Source: Meiothermus rufus DSM 22234 (GTDB lineage Bacteria; Deinococcota; Deinococci; Deinococcales; Thermaceae). Taken from it: a DNA stretch of 64,000 bases. The notes under the pieces are model-generated. The model made no database searches and had not been told where the DNA came from. It was given only the letters and a program-made list of their open reading frames with translations. Position numbers and translations under genes: made by a program. Below, one piece after another: positions 17,841 through 26,339 of this stretch. Within the stretch, counting starts at the first letter, position 1. Each line of letters opens with the position of its first letter. The DNA lies in the NCBI RefSeq assembly GCF_000423425.1, contig NZ_AUHY01000004.1, forward strand, positions 16,014-80,013, written 5' to 3'.

Positions 17841-17846
17841 TATCCT
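17841..17846 (+). promoter_or_regulatory. -10 box of the HD-GYP gene
   Basis: TATCCT nine bases before the ATG at 17856; decides the start against the open frame that extends to 17514. Confidence 0.4.
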
Positions 17847-17855
17847 CAGGGGCAA

Positions 17856-19235
17856 ATGAAACCTCTGGCGCTACCCTCGACCCCCGGTGGATGGGCTGGC
17901 CTGACCCCCTACCGGCGCTTCCTGGTCAGCCTGGGATTGTGGATCGGGCTTGCGGCTCTGGGTCTGGTCGCCTGCATCAATAGCATGATTGGTCGCTTCC
18001 TGGTCAGCAACACAGCCGAGGTAACCGAGGCGGCTGTGGAAAAACATCTTCACCTGATCTTGCCCAACCTGTTTGACCCCTCGGTAACCGGAAGCCACCC
18101 AACCGAGTCGAACCATGCCGCTCACCCCCCGGCCTCTGAACCTACCAGCGATCCCTATGGCAGCCTGCTTTCGGGTGACGCCCTACACGCCATCGTGCGG
18201 CTGCACTTCGACCTCTACAACATCACCGATGCCACCTTTTATACACCAAATGGCCAGATTACCTATGCCTACCAACGAGAGCGAGAGGGCCAACGCGCCA
18301 GCGGAGTCGAACTCGAGTATCTGCACCAGGTCATCCAGCGCGGCCCGATAATCCAGGCCAAGAACCAGCGGGTGAAGCTATGGTTTTCCATCCGCAGCCA
18401 AAGCGATCCCCACCAGATCGAGGGGCTGGTGTCGATCGAGCGCGACCTGCGCCCAGAGTGGGCCGCCGTGCGCCGCATCGAGATGGCCACGGTGCTGGGT
18501 TCAAGCTTGGTAGCTCTGGTACTCTTCCTAGCGCTACGGGGGGTATACCTGCGCTCAAGCCGCAAGCTCGAGGACAAGAACCGCAAGCTCGAGGCCTTAT
18601 TGGAAGCCCTAGAACAAAGCTACGATGACCTACTACGGGCCCTCTCTAACGCCTTGGATTCTCGCGACAACGAAACTGCCGACCACACCGAGCGGGTGGC
18701 CCGCTACGCGCTGCGCCTGGGTAGGGAACTAGGGCTTAGCGAGGAGGCCCTGGCAGTCCTGCGACATGGCGCGCTGCTGCACGACGTGGGCAAGATCGGG
18801 GTGCCCGATGCCGTGCTGCTCAAGCCCAGCAAGCTCAACGAGCAGGAGCTACGCCAGATGCGCTCCCACGTGGAGCTAGGAGATGCTATCCTGAGCGGCA
18901 TCGCATTTTTGGAACAAGCCCGCCAGGTGGTGCGCCACCACCACGAGCGTTGGGATGGAACCGGCTACCCAGATGGCCTACGGGGGGAAGAAATTCCCTT
19001 GCTCGCACGCATCTTCAGCTTGTGTGACACCTATGACGCCATGACCTCGAACCGCCCTTACACTAAGGCCCGCTCAGACGCCGAAGCCCGGGCGGAAATC
19101 CTCTCCCAGTCCGGGCGGCAGTTCGACCCAAAGGTGGTCTCCGCCTTCCTGCGTATCCCGCCGGAGGAATGGTTGGAGATCGGCTGGGGTTCCACCACAG
19201 AGGACTCTAGGTCAAAGGAGGCTAAGAAAACATGA
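17856..19235 (+). CDS. HD-GYP domain protein, membrane-bound (putative c-di-GMP phosphodiesterase)
   Basis: 459 residues. Membrane segment at about 26-46, an external sensor region of about 160 residues, second membrane segment at about 207-228, a short coiled coil, then the HD-GYP domain. Metal and signature residues are present: 'HTERVARYALRLG', 'GALLHDVGKIGVPD', 'HHHERWDGTGYPDGLRG' and 'LCDTYDAMTSNRPY'. HD-GYP domains hydrolyse cyclic di-GMP. The gene ends with ATGA overlap into a Tat-exported ferritin-like protein, suggesting that the sensor and that protein act together. The sensed signal is unknown. Confidence 0.9.
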   Translation: MKPLALPSTPGGWAGLTPYRRFLVSLGLWIGLAALGLVACINSMIGRFLVSNTAEVTEAAVEKHLHLILPNLFDPSVTGSHPTESNHAAHPPASEPTSDPYGSLLSGDALHAIVRLHFDLYNITDATFYTPNGQITYAYQREREGQRASGVELEYLHQVIQRGPIIQAKNQRVKLWFSIRSQSDPHQIEGLVSIERDLRPEWAAVRRIEMATVLGSSLVALVLFLALRGVYLRSSRKLEDKNRKLEALLEALEQSYDDLLRALSNALDSRDNETADHTERVARYALRLGRELGLSEEALAVLRHGALLHDVGKIGVPDAVLLKPSKLNEQELRQMRSHVELGDAILSGIAFLEQARQVVRHHHERWDGTGYPDGLRGEEIPLLARIFSLCDTYDAMTSNRPYTKARSDAEARAEILSQSGRQFDPKVVSAFLRIPPEEWLEIGWGSTTEDSRSKEAKKT

Positions 19236-19828
19236 GCACTAAAGAATCACGCCGCGCCTTCCTAAAGCTGCTGGGATTAGGTGGAATCACCCTAAGCGGG
19301 CTGACCCAGGCCAACGAACCCGGCGACCTCGCTATCCTGAGTCTGGCCCTCACCGCCGAGCAACTGGCTACCGCCGCCTACAACAAAGCCGTCGCGGCCA
19401 GACACTTTACCGGCCCCCTCAAAACCTACCTGGAACAGGCCTTACGGCAGGAGGCGGAGCACGTGAAGGCTATCGCCAAGGCCATCCGCGCCCTGGAGGG
19501 CCGGGTGCCCGATGAGCCTAAATTCACCTTCAACCAAGGAGCGTTCGAAAACCCCCTCCTGCTGCTGCGGCTACTGAACACCCTGGAGGAGGCCTTCGTG
19601 GGGGCTTACCTAGGGGCCTTGCCTTTGCTCAGGGATAAATCCTTGGTGGCGGTGGCGGGCTCGATCTTGGGGGTAGAGGCCGGCCACCGGGTGCTGATCC
19701 GCGAAGCCCGGCTTGCCTTCCGCGACCCGACTGTGACCGGGGTGCGGGCAGCCAACGACCGCGAGTTTGAGCAAGCGCTCTCGCCCGATCAGGCCCGGGC
19801 CGCGCTCACCCCCTTCCTACCGCGGTAG
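19232..19828 (+). CDS. Tat-exported ferritin-like domain protein
   Basis: 198 residues. The N-terminus 'SRRAFLKLLGLGG' is a twin-arginine signal. The mature part is a four-helix ferritin-like fold with metal-ligand-type E-x-x-H pairs ('LRQEAEHVKAIAKAI', 'LNTLEEAFVGAYLG', 'ILGVEAGHRVLIREAR'). It resembles the ferritin-like proteins of unknown function found outside the membrane in Deinococcus-Thermus and other phyla. Its ATG overlaps the HD-GYP stop, so the two are translationally coupled. The 3' end overlaps convergent rlmN by 23 bases. Confidence 0.85.
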   Translation: MSTKESRRAFLKLLGLGGITLSGLTQANEPGDLAILSLALTAEQLATAAYNKAVAARHFTGPLKTYLEQALRQEAEHVKAIAKAIRALEGRVPDEPKFTFNQGAFENPLLLLRLLNTLEEAFVGAYLGALPLLRDKSLVAVAGSILGVEAGHRVLIREARLAFRDPTVTGVRAANDREFEQALSPDQARAALTPFLPR

Positions 19829-20855
19829 CCCCGCCAGGCTGGGCCAAGGCAAGCTGCCCACAGGCCGCCCCCACATCGCGCCCCCGGCTCCAGCGCACCG
19901 AGGTGGGGATGCCCTGCTGTTCCAGCAAAGCGGCAAAACGCAATACCTGGGCCCGGGGGCTACCTTGGTGGGGGGCGCCTTCCCAGGGGTTCCAGGGAAT
20001 CAGGTTGACGTGCACGCTAAGCCCCTTAAAGTGCTGGGCCAAGGCCCGGGCCTGCCATTCGTGGTCGTTGAGCCCTTTGAGCAGGGTGTATTCCAGCGTA
20101 ACCCGGCGCTTGGTCTGGGCGTAGTAGTGCCGCACCGCTTCCATAATCTCAGCAAGGCTGTAGCGGTGAGCAGTGGGGATGATTTTTTGGCGGGTTTCGT
20201 CGTCGGGGGCGTGTAGCGAGAGGGCCAGGCGCACCCCTAGGCCCGACTCGGCCAGGCGGTAGATGCCCCGGGGAATACCCACCGTGGACAGGGTGACGCG
20301 GCGGGGGCTCAAGGCCAGCCCCTGGGGGTGCAGCATGCGCTCCAGGGCGGCAAAGACGTTGTCCACATTGAGTAAAGGCTCACCCATGCCCATCAGCACC
20401 AGGTTGCGAATCTCGCGGGGGGCGTGGCCCTGGTGGTAAGCCACAAACAACACCTGGTCGAGGATTTCCGCTGTGGTCAGGTTGCGCCCGAAGCCCATCC
20501 GGCCCGTGGCACAGAAGGTGCAGCCTGCTGGGCAGCCCACCATGCTGGAAATGCACAGGGTCTTGCGGTTAGGGTAGGGCATGTAGACGGCCTCGGTACG
20601 CTGGCCATCCAGGAGGGTGTAGAGGTATTTCACCGAGCCATCCCGGCTGGGGAAAGCCTGCACCTGGGCGAACTCGCCTAGGCGGTACTGTTCGGCCAGC
20701 TCGGCCCGCCAGCCCTTGGGCAGGTCGGTCATGGCCTCCCACTGCCGCGCCCCTTTGCCGTAAAGCCACTCGGCCAACTGGCGCTGCCGGTAGCCCTGGC
20801 CCGGCAGGGCTTCAATGGGCAGGGAAAGCAGCGGGGTTTTGTTCCTGGAGGTCAT
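19806..20855 (-). CDS. rlmN: RlmN, dual-specificity rRNA/tRNA adenine-C2 methyltransferase
   Basis: 349 residues, a radical SAM enzyme that methylates A2503 of 23S rRNA and A37 of some tRNAs. The cluster motif C-x3-C-x2-C is at C108, C112, C115 ('VGCPAGCTFC'). The additional cysteine before it (C101) and one near the C-terminus ('GAACGQL') are the catalytic pair of RlmN. 'LVLMGMGEPLLNVDNV' is the conserved GEP region. A TATACT -10 box eight bases before the ATG indicates a leaderless message. Confidence 0.95.
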   Translation of the reverse strand: MTSRNKTPLLSLPIEALPGQGYRQRQLAEWLYGKGARQWEAMTDLPKGWRAELAEQYRLGEFAQVQAFPSRDGSVKYLYTLLDGQRTEAVYMPYPNRKTLCISSMVGCPAGCTFCATGRMGFGRNLTTAEILDQVLFVAYHQGHAPREIRNLVLMGMGEPLLNVDNVFAALERMLHPQGLALSPRRVTLSTVGIPRGIYRLAESGLGVRLALSLHAPDDETRQKIIPTAHRYSLAEIMEAVRHYYAQTKRRVTLEYTLLKGLNDHEWQARALAQHFKGLSVHVNLIPWNPWEGAPHQGSPRAQVLRFAALLEQQGIPTSVRWSRGRDVGAACGQLALAQPGGATAVGRG

Positions 20856-20863
20856 AGCACTTC

Positions 20864-20869
20864 AGTATA
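20864..20869 (-). promoter_or_regulatory. Leaderless -10 box of rlmN
   Basis: TATACT on the minus strand, 8 bases before the ATG at 20855. Confidence 0.55.
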
Positions 20870-20883
20870 GCCTCTGCGGGCCT

Positions 20884-21156
20884 TCAGCGTTTCTGCCACT
20901 CCTCGAGGCGTTGGCGCAACTCCTGGGCGTAGCGGGGGTTACGCCCCCCACCCAACCCGGCCAGCCCACCGATCAGGGCAAAGGCCAGGCCCACTGGGAA
21001 AGGCTTGACCAGAAGGGCCGCCAGCACCCCCCCCAATAGCAAGCCCAGCCCCACACGGCTGCGCCCAGCCAGAAAAGCGCGCACCGCCAGGAACGCCAGC
21101 AACCCAGGCAATACCCACAGCAAAAGCCGCAACAGCAGCAAAGCCCCCTCGGTCAT
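20884..21156 (-). CDS. Small membrane protein, unknown
   Basis: 90 residues with three hydrophobic stretches (about 5-25, 34-48, 50-68; 'LLLLRLLLWVLPGLLAFLAV') and a charged C-terminal helix (RYAQELRQRLEEWQKR). A leaderless -10 box (TACCAT, minus strand, 21164-21169) lies seven bases before the ATG, which supports it as a real gene. No family recognised. It sits between the GGDEF/EAL gene and rlmN on the same strand. Confidence 0.65.
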   Translation of the reverse strand: MTEGALLLLRLLLWVLPGLLAFLAVRAFLAGRSRVGLGLLLGGVLAALLVKPFPVGLAFALIGGLAGLGGGRNPRYAQELRQRLEEWQKR

Positions 21157-21182
21157 GGCTTGTATGGTAGCAGGTAGGGGCC

Positions 21183-23201
21183 TCAGGTGCCGATGCCCCA
21201 GACCAACAAAGCCCCTAGATCTTCGGCAGGCACCGGCCAGCCCAGGATATGCCCCTGGCCATAATCAGCCCCTAGCTCCTTCATACGGCTGAGTTGGGAC
21301 TGCTCCTCCAGACCCTTGGCCACAGCCTTGGCCCCCACTGCGTGTACCATCTCGATAGCTGCTTTGGCCACAGGAGCGTTTTCCGCGCTGGAAAGGGTGG
21401 GGCTGAGTTTGATCCAGTCCAAAGGAATGCGCCGCAAGTGGGTGAGGGGAAGGGGGTTGGTGCCGAAGTTGTCAAGGGCCAAGGCAACCCCCAGGTGTTT
21501 GAGGATTTCCAGGCTACGGCTGGTGGCCTCGAGGTCGGCCAGAATGGCTTCCTCTCGCAGCTCGAGAACAAGGACATCCGGCGGCAACCGCCTAGCCGAG
21601 AGCATCTCCTGCAAGAGTATGGGAAAGTTGGGATCAAGCAGGGTTTCGGAGGAGATGTTCACGCTGAAACGCGCATTGACCCCAGAAGGCTTCCACAGTG
21701 CGGCCTGCTCGAGTACGCGCTCAAGTGTCCAGCGATCCTGGGCGCTCATCAGACCCACCTGCTCGGCCAGGGGCAAAAACTCCTCCGCCGGGTGCAGCCC
21801 CTTGGGCTTAGGCCAGCGGACTAGGGCCTCTACCGCCACAAGCTCGAGGTCGCCCAGGTTGAAAAGCGGTTGGAAGTGCAGGGTCAGACCATTTTGCGCC
21901 AGGGCCTCTTGTAGCTCGGAAGCACCTGGGGTCAGCAACCGGATACCGCCGCCAGCCTCGAGGGCCTTGGTACAGGCCTGTTCGGCCTGGTTCCACAATC
22001 CCTCGGCGGTAGTGGCATCTTGAGGGAACAAGGCAATGCCAATCCCCACCTTCAACCCAGACAAAGCGGCCCGCAAGCGGCTCAAAAGGCGGTGGGCCAC
22101 CCGGCTGGCCCCGGCAGTCCAGCGCACCTCGGAAAGCAGCAAGGCAAAGCCCTGTTCACCCAGGTAAGCCAGCGAGTCACTCTGGCGCAGGGTATAGGCA
22201 ATCTCGCGGGCGGCTTGCTCGGTCTGGGCTCGGTTCATGCCCTCGATGCGGATACGCAATAGGGCCAGCGAGCGCCCGTGGCGCTGGGCTAGGGAAAGGG
22301 CTTGGGCCAGGTTAAGCTCAAACTCACTGCGCTTGACGGCCAACGAGCGGCGTTCGGCGGGCTGCACGATGCGCAGCTCGTCCTTAAGCGGGCGCAGGAT
22401 ACGCTCGATAACCTGGACTACGGCCAAGGCTAGGGTTTCGTCGGCGGGGCTCCACTGGCGTGGCTCGCGGTTTTCCAACCACAGCACCCCGCGTAGACCC
22501 CCCTCGCCATGCAAAACCACCTGCATAACAGCTCCCAGACCTCGGCTCAAAAGCAACTCGCGCAGTTCGGTCAGACGGGCATCCTGCCGGGCATCCTCGG
22601 CAGCAATAAGCAGGTTATGCTCGAGTACCTGGAAGTAGACCGGGCAGCGCTCGGGGGTAAGGTCCTCGGGAGGGGTGGCTTCGGGGTACTGCCCCACCCA
22701 CTTCAGGGTGCGTTCGTTGCTATCGCGCAGCCACAGGCAGATACCCTTGAAACCCAGGGATAAAATTAGCTCTCCCAGCTGGGGCAGGGCCTCCTCCACG
22801 CTATCGAAGTGACGCTGACTCAGCTCGAGCAAGGAGCGCTGCCAGGTCTCCTTGGGCATGGGGTTGACAGCCACCCCCTGAGACTCCACCAAGAGCGACT
22901 GCAGGGTCTCGATTAGAGCCAGCTTGGCTCGCTCGTTCAGGTTGTAGCCCCGCTGGCCAATGTGCAGCCGAGGAGCCGCCCAGACCAACCGGCTGCTCAC
23001 CCACGACTCGCCGGTGAGCAGGTTAAGCAAAAGCTCCTGGGCTTCCTGGGGCTTCAAAACCACTCCCCCGGCCCCACCCAGGCGAATGGCCACACCGGAG
23101 GGCAGCTCCTGGTGCTCGATCAGGAGGGTGGACCCTTCAATGGAAAGCGGCGCGAATAGCTTCCAACCCAGTTCGTTCACCGAAATGCCCATTCCTTTCA
23201 T
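21183..23201 (-). CDS. GAF-GGDEF-EAL protein with degenerate catalytic motifs
   Basis: 672 residues. N-terminal region (about 1-125) of unrecognised or PATAN-like type, a GAF-like domain (about 130-270), a GGDEF domain (about 290-420) and an EAL domain (about 430-665). The GGDEF signature is replaced by 'YLGEQGFALLL'. In the EAL domain the first motif is intact ('EALVRW') and the asparagine of 'SVNISS' is kept, but DDFGTG reads DNFGTN and the EGVE motif reads KGLE. Synthesis of c-di-GMP is therefore unlikely and hydrolysis doubtful. It may bind the nucleotide as a receptor. Downstream of a lipid kinase gene on the same strand. Confidence 0.85.
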   Translation of the reverse strand: MKGMGISVNELGWKLFAPLSIEGSTLLIEHQELPSGVAIRLGGAGGVVLKPQEAQELLLNLLTGESWVSSRLVWAAPRLHIGQRGYNLNERAKLALIETLQSLLVESQGVAVNPMPKETWQRSLLELSQRHFDSVEEALPQLGELILSLGFKGICLWLRDSNERTLKWVGQYPEATPPEDLTPERCPVYFQVLEHNLLIAAEDARQDARLTELRELLLSRGLGAVMQVVLHGEGGLRGVLWLENREPRQWSPADETLALAVVQVIERILRPLKDELRIVQPAERRSLAVKRSEFELNLAQALSLAQRHGRSLALLRIRIEGMNRAQTEQAAREIAYTLRQSDSLAYLGEQGFALLLSEVRWTAGASRVAHRLLSRLRAALSGLKVGIGIALFPQDATTAEGLWNQAEQACTKALEAGGGIRLLTPGASELQEALAQNGLTLHFQPLFNLGDLELVAVEALVRWPKPKGLHPAEEFLPLAEQVGLMSAQDRWTLERVLEQAALWKPSGVNARFSVNISSETLLDPNFPILLQEMLSARRLPPDVLVLELREEAILADLEATSRSLEILKHLGVALALDNFGTNPLPLTHLRRIPLDWIKLSPTLSSAENAPVAKAAIEMVHAVGAKAVAKGLEEQSQLSRMKELGADYGQGHILGWPVPAEDLGALLVWGIGT

Positions 23202-23279
23202 AAGCGGCTCGAGGCCTTTCGTTATCCAACTCTACCAAGGGGAGGTATGGCGCATCTGGTTATATATCACCGTAACACC

Positions 23280-24176
23280 TCAGGCCATCTGGCCCTGAAC
23301 CACCCGTAGCCCCCCGGGCCGCAGGCCCACCCTGTATTCCCGGGCAGGCTCGAGGAGTTCACCGTCGGCATGGGCCGGTATGGGCCGGTCGAAGCGAACC
23401 TCGAAGCTATCCCCTTGAAAGAAGCGCACCCGGGGATGGCCCACGTGCCAGCCTGCCAAAAGCCGGGGCAGAATGCCCACCACCCCCAGTCGGCTGAAGG
23501 CCCCGGCCACCGCCACCGAGAGCAGCCCATCGGCAGGCAGCGCATCGGGCACAATGGGAATGCCTCCCCCATAGGTCGGGCCGTTCATCAGGGCCACCAG
23601 CAAGGCGGGGCCCTGGTAGAGGGTCTGGCCCTTTTGCACCAGCTCGAGCCGGGGCAGCTCTAGCTCCTTGAGCACGGCAAAGAGGGAGTAGAGGTAACGC
23701 GGCATACCCCGCAGAAAGGAGGGGGCCTCTAGGGCCTTGCGGGCCACCGCTGCGTCGAAGCCGATGCCCAGGCTAGCCCCGTAGGGCTGGTCGTTGACCA
23801 GACCCAGGTCGACCGAGCCGACCCGCCCCTGGAAAGCGGTACGCAAAGCGGCCTCGAGGCCCAGGCGATGTAGGCCCAGCATGCGGGCAAAGTCGTTGCC
23901 GCTACCAATAGGCACTACCCCCAAAGCCTTGTCGGAGCCGGCCAGCCCCCGCACCACCTCGTGCACGGTGCCATCGCCCCCAACGGCCACCACCCGGCTG
24001 CCTGGGGGGGCCTGGTGGGCCAGGGTGGTAGCGTGGCCGGGGGCCTGGGTCAGGGCTATCTGGAAGGGCTGGCCTTGGGCCTGTTGCCGGATGGCCGCCT
24101 CGAGGCGATCGCGCATCTGGCCTACCCGCCCCCGTCCTGCCGCCGGATTGATGATGAAGAGTACGGTGGCTTGCAT
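23280..24176 (-). CDS. Diacylglycerol/lipid kinase family protein
   Basis: 298 residues from the ATG at 24176. 'VLFIINPAAGRGRVGQM' at the N-terminus, 'VVAVGGDGTVHEVVRGL' (GGDGT phosphate-binding loop) and 'GVVPIGSGNDFARMLGLH' are the conserved blocks of the DagK/YegS/BmrU family. It phosphorylates a lipid such as diacylglycerol or acts in undecaprenol-like lipid recycling; the exact lipid is unknown. A TTG start at 24188 is possible, but the -10 box TACAAT (24190-24195, minus strand) directly abuts it, so the ATG is chosen. Divergent from the GNAT gene. Confidence 0.9.
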   Translation of the reverse strand: MQATVLFIINPAAGRGRVGQMRDRLEAAIRQQAQGQPFQIALTQAPGHATTLAHQAPPGSRVVAVGGDGTVHEVVRGLAGSDKALGVVPIGSGNDFARMLGLHRLGLEAALRTAFQGRVGSVDLGLVNDQPYGASLGIGFDAAVARKALEAPSFLRGMPRYLYSLFAVLKELELPRLELVQKGQTLYQGPALLVALMNGPTYGGGIPIVPDALPADGLLSVAVAGAFSRLGVVGILPRLLAGWHVGHPRVRFFQGDSFEVRFDRPIPAHADGELLEPAREYRVGLRPGGLRVVQGQMA

Positions 24177-24189
24177 TGTGTGTGCCAAG

Positions 24190-24221
24190 ATTGTAGCAAA
24201 AACTGCGATTGGGTTTACAAT
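24190..24221. promoter_or_regulatory. Divergent promoter between lipid kinase and GNAT genes
   Basis: TACAAT on the minus strand (24190-24195) faces the lipid kinase; TACAAT on the plus strand (24216-24221) faces the acetyltransferase, whose GTG is preceded by GGAGGT. Confidence 0.45.
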
Positions 24222-24258
24222 ACCTCACAAAGCGGAACGCCGTTGGTTGGAGGTTTAG

Positions 24259-25125
24259 GTGAACCGGCCCTTAGCCCAAAGCCACCTCTCACAGCTCGCC
24301 GAGCTGCTGGCTTGGATGGATGAGGACCCCTCCCGCCAGGCTCTGGCCCCGGAAGCCCGCACCCCCGAGGGACTATGGTGGGAGCTGCTGGCCGGCGAGG
24401 GGGAGCGGGCCTGGGTCTGGCTGGAACAGGGCCGGGTTCAGGGCTACGGGGCCTTGGTGTCTTTCTGGGAAGGGGCAGCCCTCGAGGGGCCCATCGTGCG
24501 CGGCGGCGATGGCCAGGCCCTGCTGGCCCACCTGGTGCGCAAGGCCCGCCAGAAAGGCTACCCCACCCTCTATGCCTTCCCCGAGGCGCGCAACCTAGCC
24601 CTAAAAAGGCTGCTCGAGGGCGCTGGGTTCTCGGCGGAGCACACCACCTACTTTTACACCATTGGCCGCACCAACCTGGCCTACCCCACCCCCGCAGGCT
24701 TTAGCATCCGGCTGGCGGAGCCCTGTGACCCCCAGGTTTACCGCGAGCTATACAGCCGGGCCGAGGATGGCTGGAGCCTGCGCTTATCCTGGACCGACGA
24801 GGAGCTGCGCCAGCACTTCCTGGGCGGTGAGGTAGAGCTTTTCATGGCTTACCACACCGACAATGAAAAACCGGTGGGCCTGGCCGAGCTTGAACTTGAC
24901 GACAGCAAAGCCGAGATTGCCTACATCGGGGTGGTGCCGGAGGCGCGGGGGCGGGGGGTGGGCCGGGCCCTGCTGGGGGCCGCGGCGGAGCGGGCTTTTA
25001 GCTACCCGCAGATCCAGAGCCTTCAGGTTCGGGCACACGACCACGAAAAAGCGGCCCAGGCGCTTTACCAGCGCTTGGGCTTCCGCCAGGAGAGCGCGGT
25101 GGTGACCTACGCCCTCGAGCTGTAG
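24259..25125 (+). CDS. Tandem GNAT acetyltransferase
   Basis: 288 residues from a GTG with GGAGGT five bases upstream. The C-terminal domain (about 150-288) has the acetyl-CoA loop 'IGVVPEARGRGVGRALLG' and ends 'ALYQRLGFRQESAVVTY'. The N-terminal half (about 1-140) also looks like a GNAT fold, with 'KRLLEGAGFSAEHTTYFYT' but a weaker CoA loop, so only the second domain is likely to be catalytic. The layout resembles mycothiol-synthase-type double GNATs. Substrate unknown. Confidence 0.85.
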   Translation: MNRPLAQSHLSQLAELLAWMDEDPSRQALAPEARTPEGLWWELLAGEGERAWVWLEQGRVQGYGALVSFWEGAALEGPIVRGGDGQALLAHLVRKARQKGYPTLYAFPEARNLALKRLLEGAGFSAEHTTYFYTIGRTNLAYPTPAGFSIRLAEPCDPQVYRELYSRAEDGWSLRLSWTDEELRQHFLGGEVELFMAYHTDNEKPVGLAELELDDSKAEIAYIGVVPEARGRGVGRALLGAAAERAFSYPQIQSLQVRAHDHEKAAQALYQRLGFRQESAVVTYALEL

Positions 25126-25247
25126 CCCCAGCGCTTGGCCTTCCTCCCTAGGTCTGGCGAACTTTGAGGTTGTCCACTGCTACTTCGGGAACCCAGTAGT
25201 GAACTGTAACTGTATAGGAGCACACCCCCTTGGAAACACTCAGGCGG

Positions 25248-26339
25248 TCATGGCGCGGTGAGGCCTAGGGCATAGGCCGCAAAAGCCTGGGGGTCGAAGC
25301 CGCAGGACTGCAGGTCCTCCCAGTAGAGCCAGCCGTCTTTGAGGGGAGGGAAAGCGCAAAACCCCCCCTCTGCCTTGAGGTGGAAGGCCAGCTCACAGGG
25401 CTCCGTCACCCCTTCCTGGAAGGCCAAAAGGGCGCTTTGAAAGGCCCCAAAGCTGGATAAGGCCTGCGAGCCCACCATTACCCGCTTGCCCTCCTGGCGG
25501 GCCAGAGCCAGCATCTTCAGGCTCTGGGTATAGCCACTGCGGGCTGGCTTGATGTTGAGCACGTCGAAGGTCCGAAGCTGGATTTCCCGCCACAAATCGC
25601 CCAGGGTAAACGCCGAGTCGTCAGCAATAAGGGGTAGAATACCCGCCCGGCACAGCTTTTGACGGGCCAGTACCTCGGCGATGGGCAGAGGCTCTTCCAC
25701 GTACAACAGACCGGCCTCGGCCCAGCGGCGCAGGTAGGCCTCGGCCTCCTGGGGGGAGAGGGTCTCGTTGGCATCAGCATAAAGGGCTACCTCGGGAAAG
25801 CGGGCTTTCAGGGCAGAAAGCCGCTTCAGGTCGCCCGATAGATCGCGCCCTACCTTTACCTTGAAGACCCGTACCCCAGCCTGGTAGGCCACCTGGGCAT
25901 CGGCCAGCATCTCAGCCTCCTCGGCAATCCCCAGGATGTAGCTGACCCGCACCCTAGGGTGGTGGGGCGGCCAAAGCTGCCAAAGCTCTTGCCCCCGGCT
26001 TCTGGCCCGGGCCTCCCACAAGGCGATGTCCAGCCCCCCTTTGAGGGTGAGGTGGTTAGGGAACTGGCGAAAAACCTTGTGCACGGCCTCGGTGTCCTCG
26101 GCCTCCAGGCCCAGCAGCCGAGGGGTTAGGTAGTCCAAAGCGGCCTGCACCGTGCCTATGGTTTCGCCGTAAATGGTGGGGCGGGGGGGCACCTCGGCCC
26201 GGCCCAACGCCCCGTCGGAAAGTTCGACCTCGAGCAGTACGTGTTCTAAGGCCGAGATCTCCGAGGCTGCTCCCCAGCGCAGGCTGCCGCGCAGTGGCAG
26301 GCGGAAAGGCCGGGCGCTAATGCGACGGATGTAGGGCAT
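25248..26339 (-). CDS. Enolase-superfamily enzyme (muconate-lactonizing/dipeptide-epimerase subgroup)
   Basis: 363 residues. The catalytic frame of the MLE subgroup is visible: 'FKVKVGRDL' (K-x-K base), 'YADANETLS' (first metal Asp), 'YVEEPLP' (Glu), 'LIADDSAFT' (third metal Asp) and 'LNIKPARSGYTQ' (second lysine). Members include o-succinylbenzoate synthase, muconate cycloisomerase, N-acylamino acid racemase and dipeptide epimerases; no menaquinone or peptidoglycan genes are adjacent to decide. Its start lies 23 bases inside the end of a P-loop ATPase gene on the same strand, so the two are co-translated. Confidence 0.82.
   Translation of the reverse strand: MPYIRRISARPFRLPLRGSLRWGAASEISALEHVLLEVELSDGALGRAEVPPRPTIYGETIGTVQAALDYLTPRLLGLEAEDTEAVHKVFRQFPNHLTLKGGLDIALWEARARSRGQELWQLWPPHHPRVRVSYILGIAEEAEMLADAQVAYQAGVRVFKVKVGRDLSGDLKRLSALKARFPEVALYADANETLSPQEAEAYLRRWAEAGLLYVEEPLPIAEVLARQKLCRAGILPLIADDSAFTLGDLWREIQLRTFDVLNIKPARSGYTQSLKMLALARQEGKRVMVGSQALSSFGAFQSALLAFQEGVTEPCELAFHLKAEGGFCAFPPLKDGWLYWEDLQSCGFDPQAFAAYALGLTAP

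Noticed and set aside
25126..25247. Possible terminator between the GNAT and enolase-superfamily genes
   Set aside because: A 7-bp imperfect stem (CACTGCT/AGTAGTG) can form near 25182-25208 but has no T run on either strand; the convergent gap is otherwise featureless.
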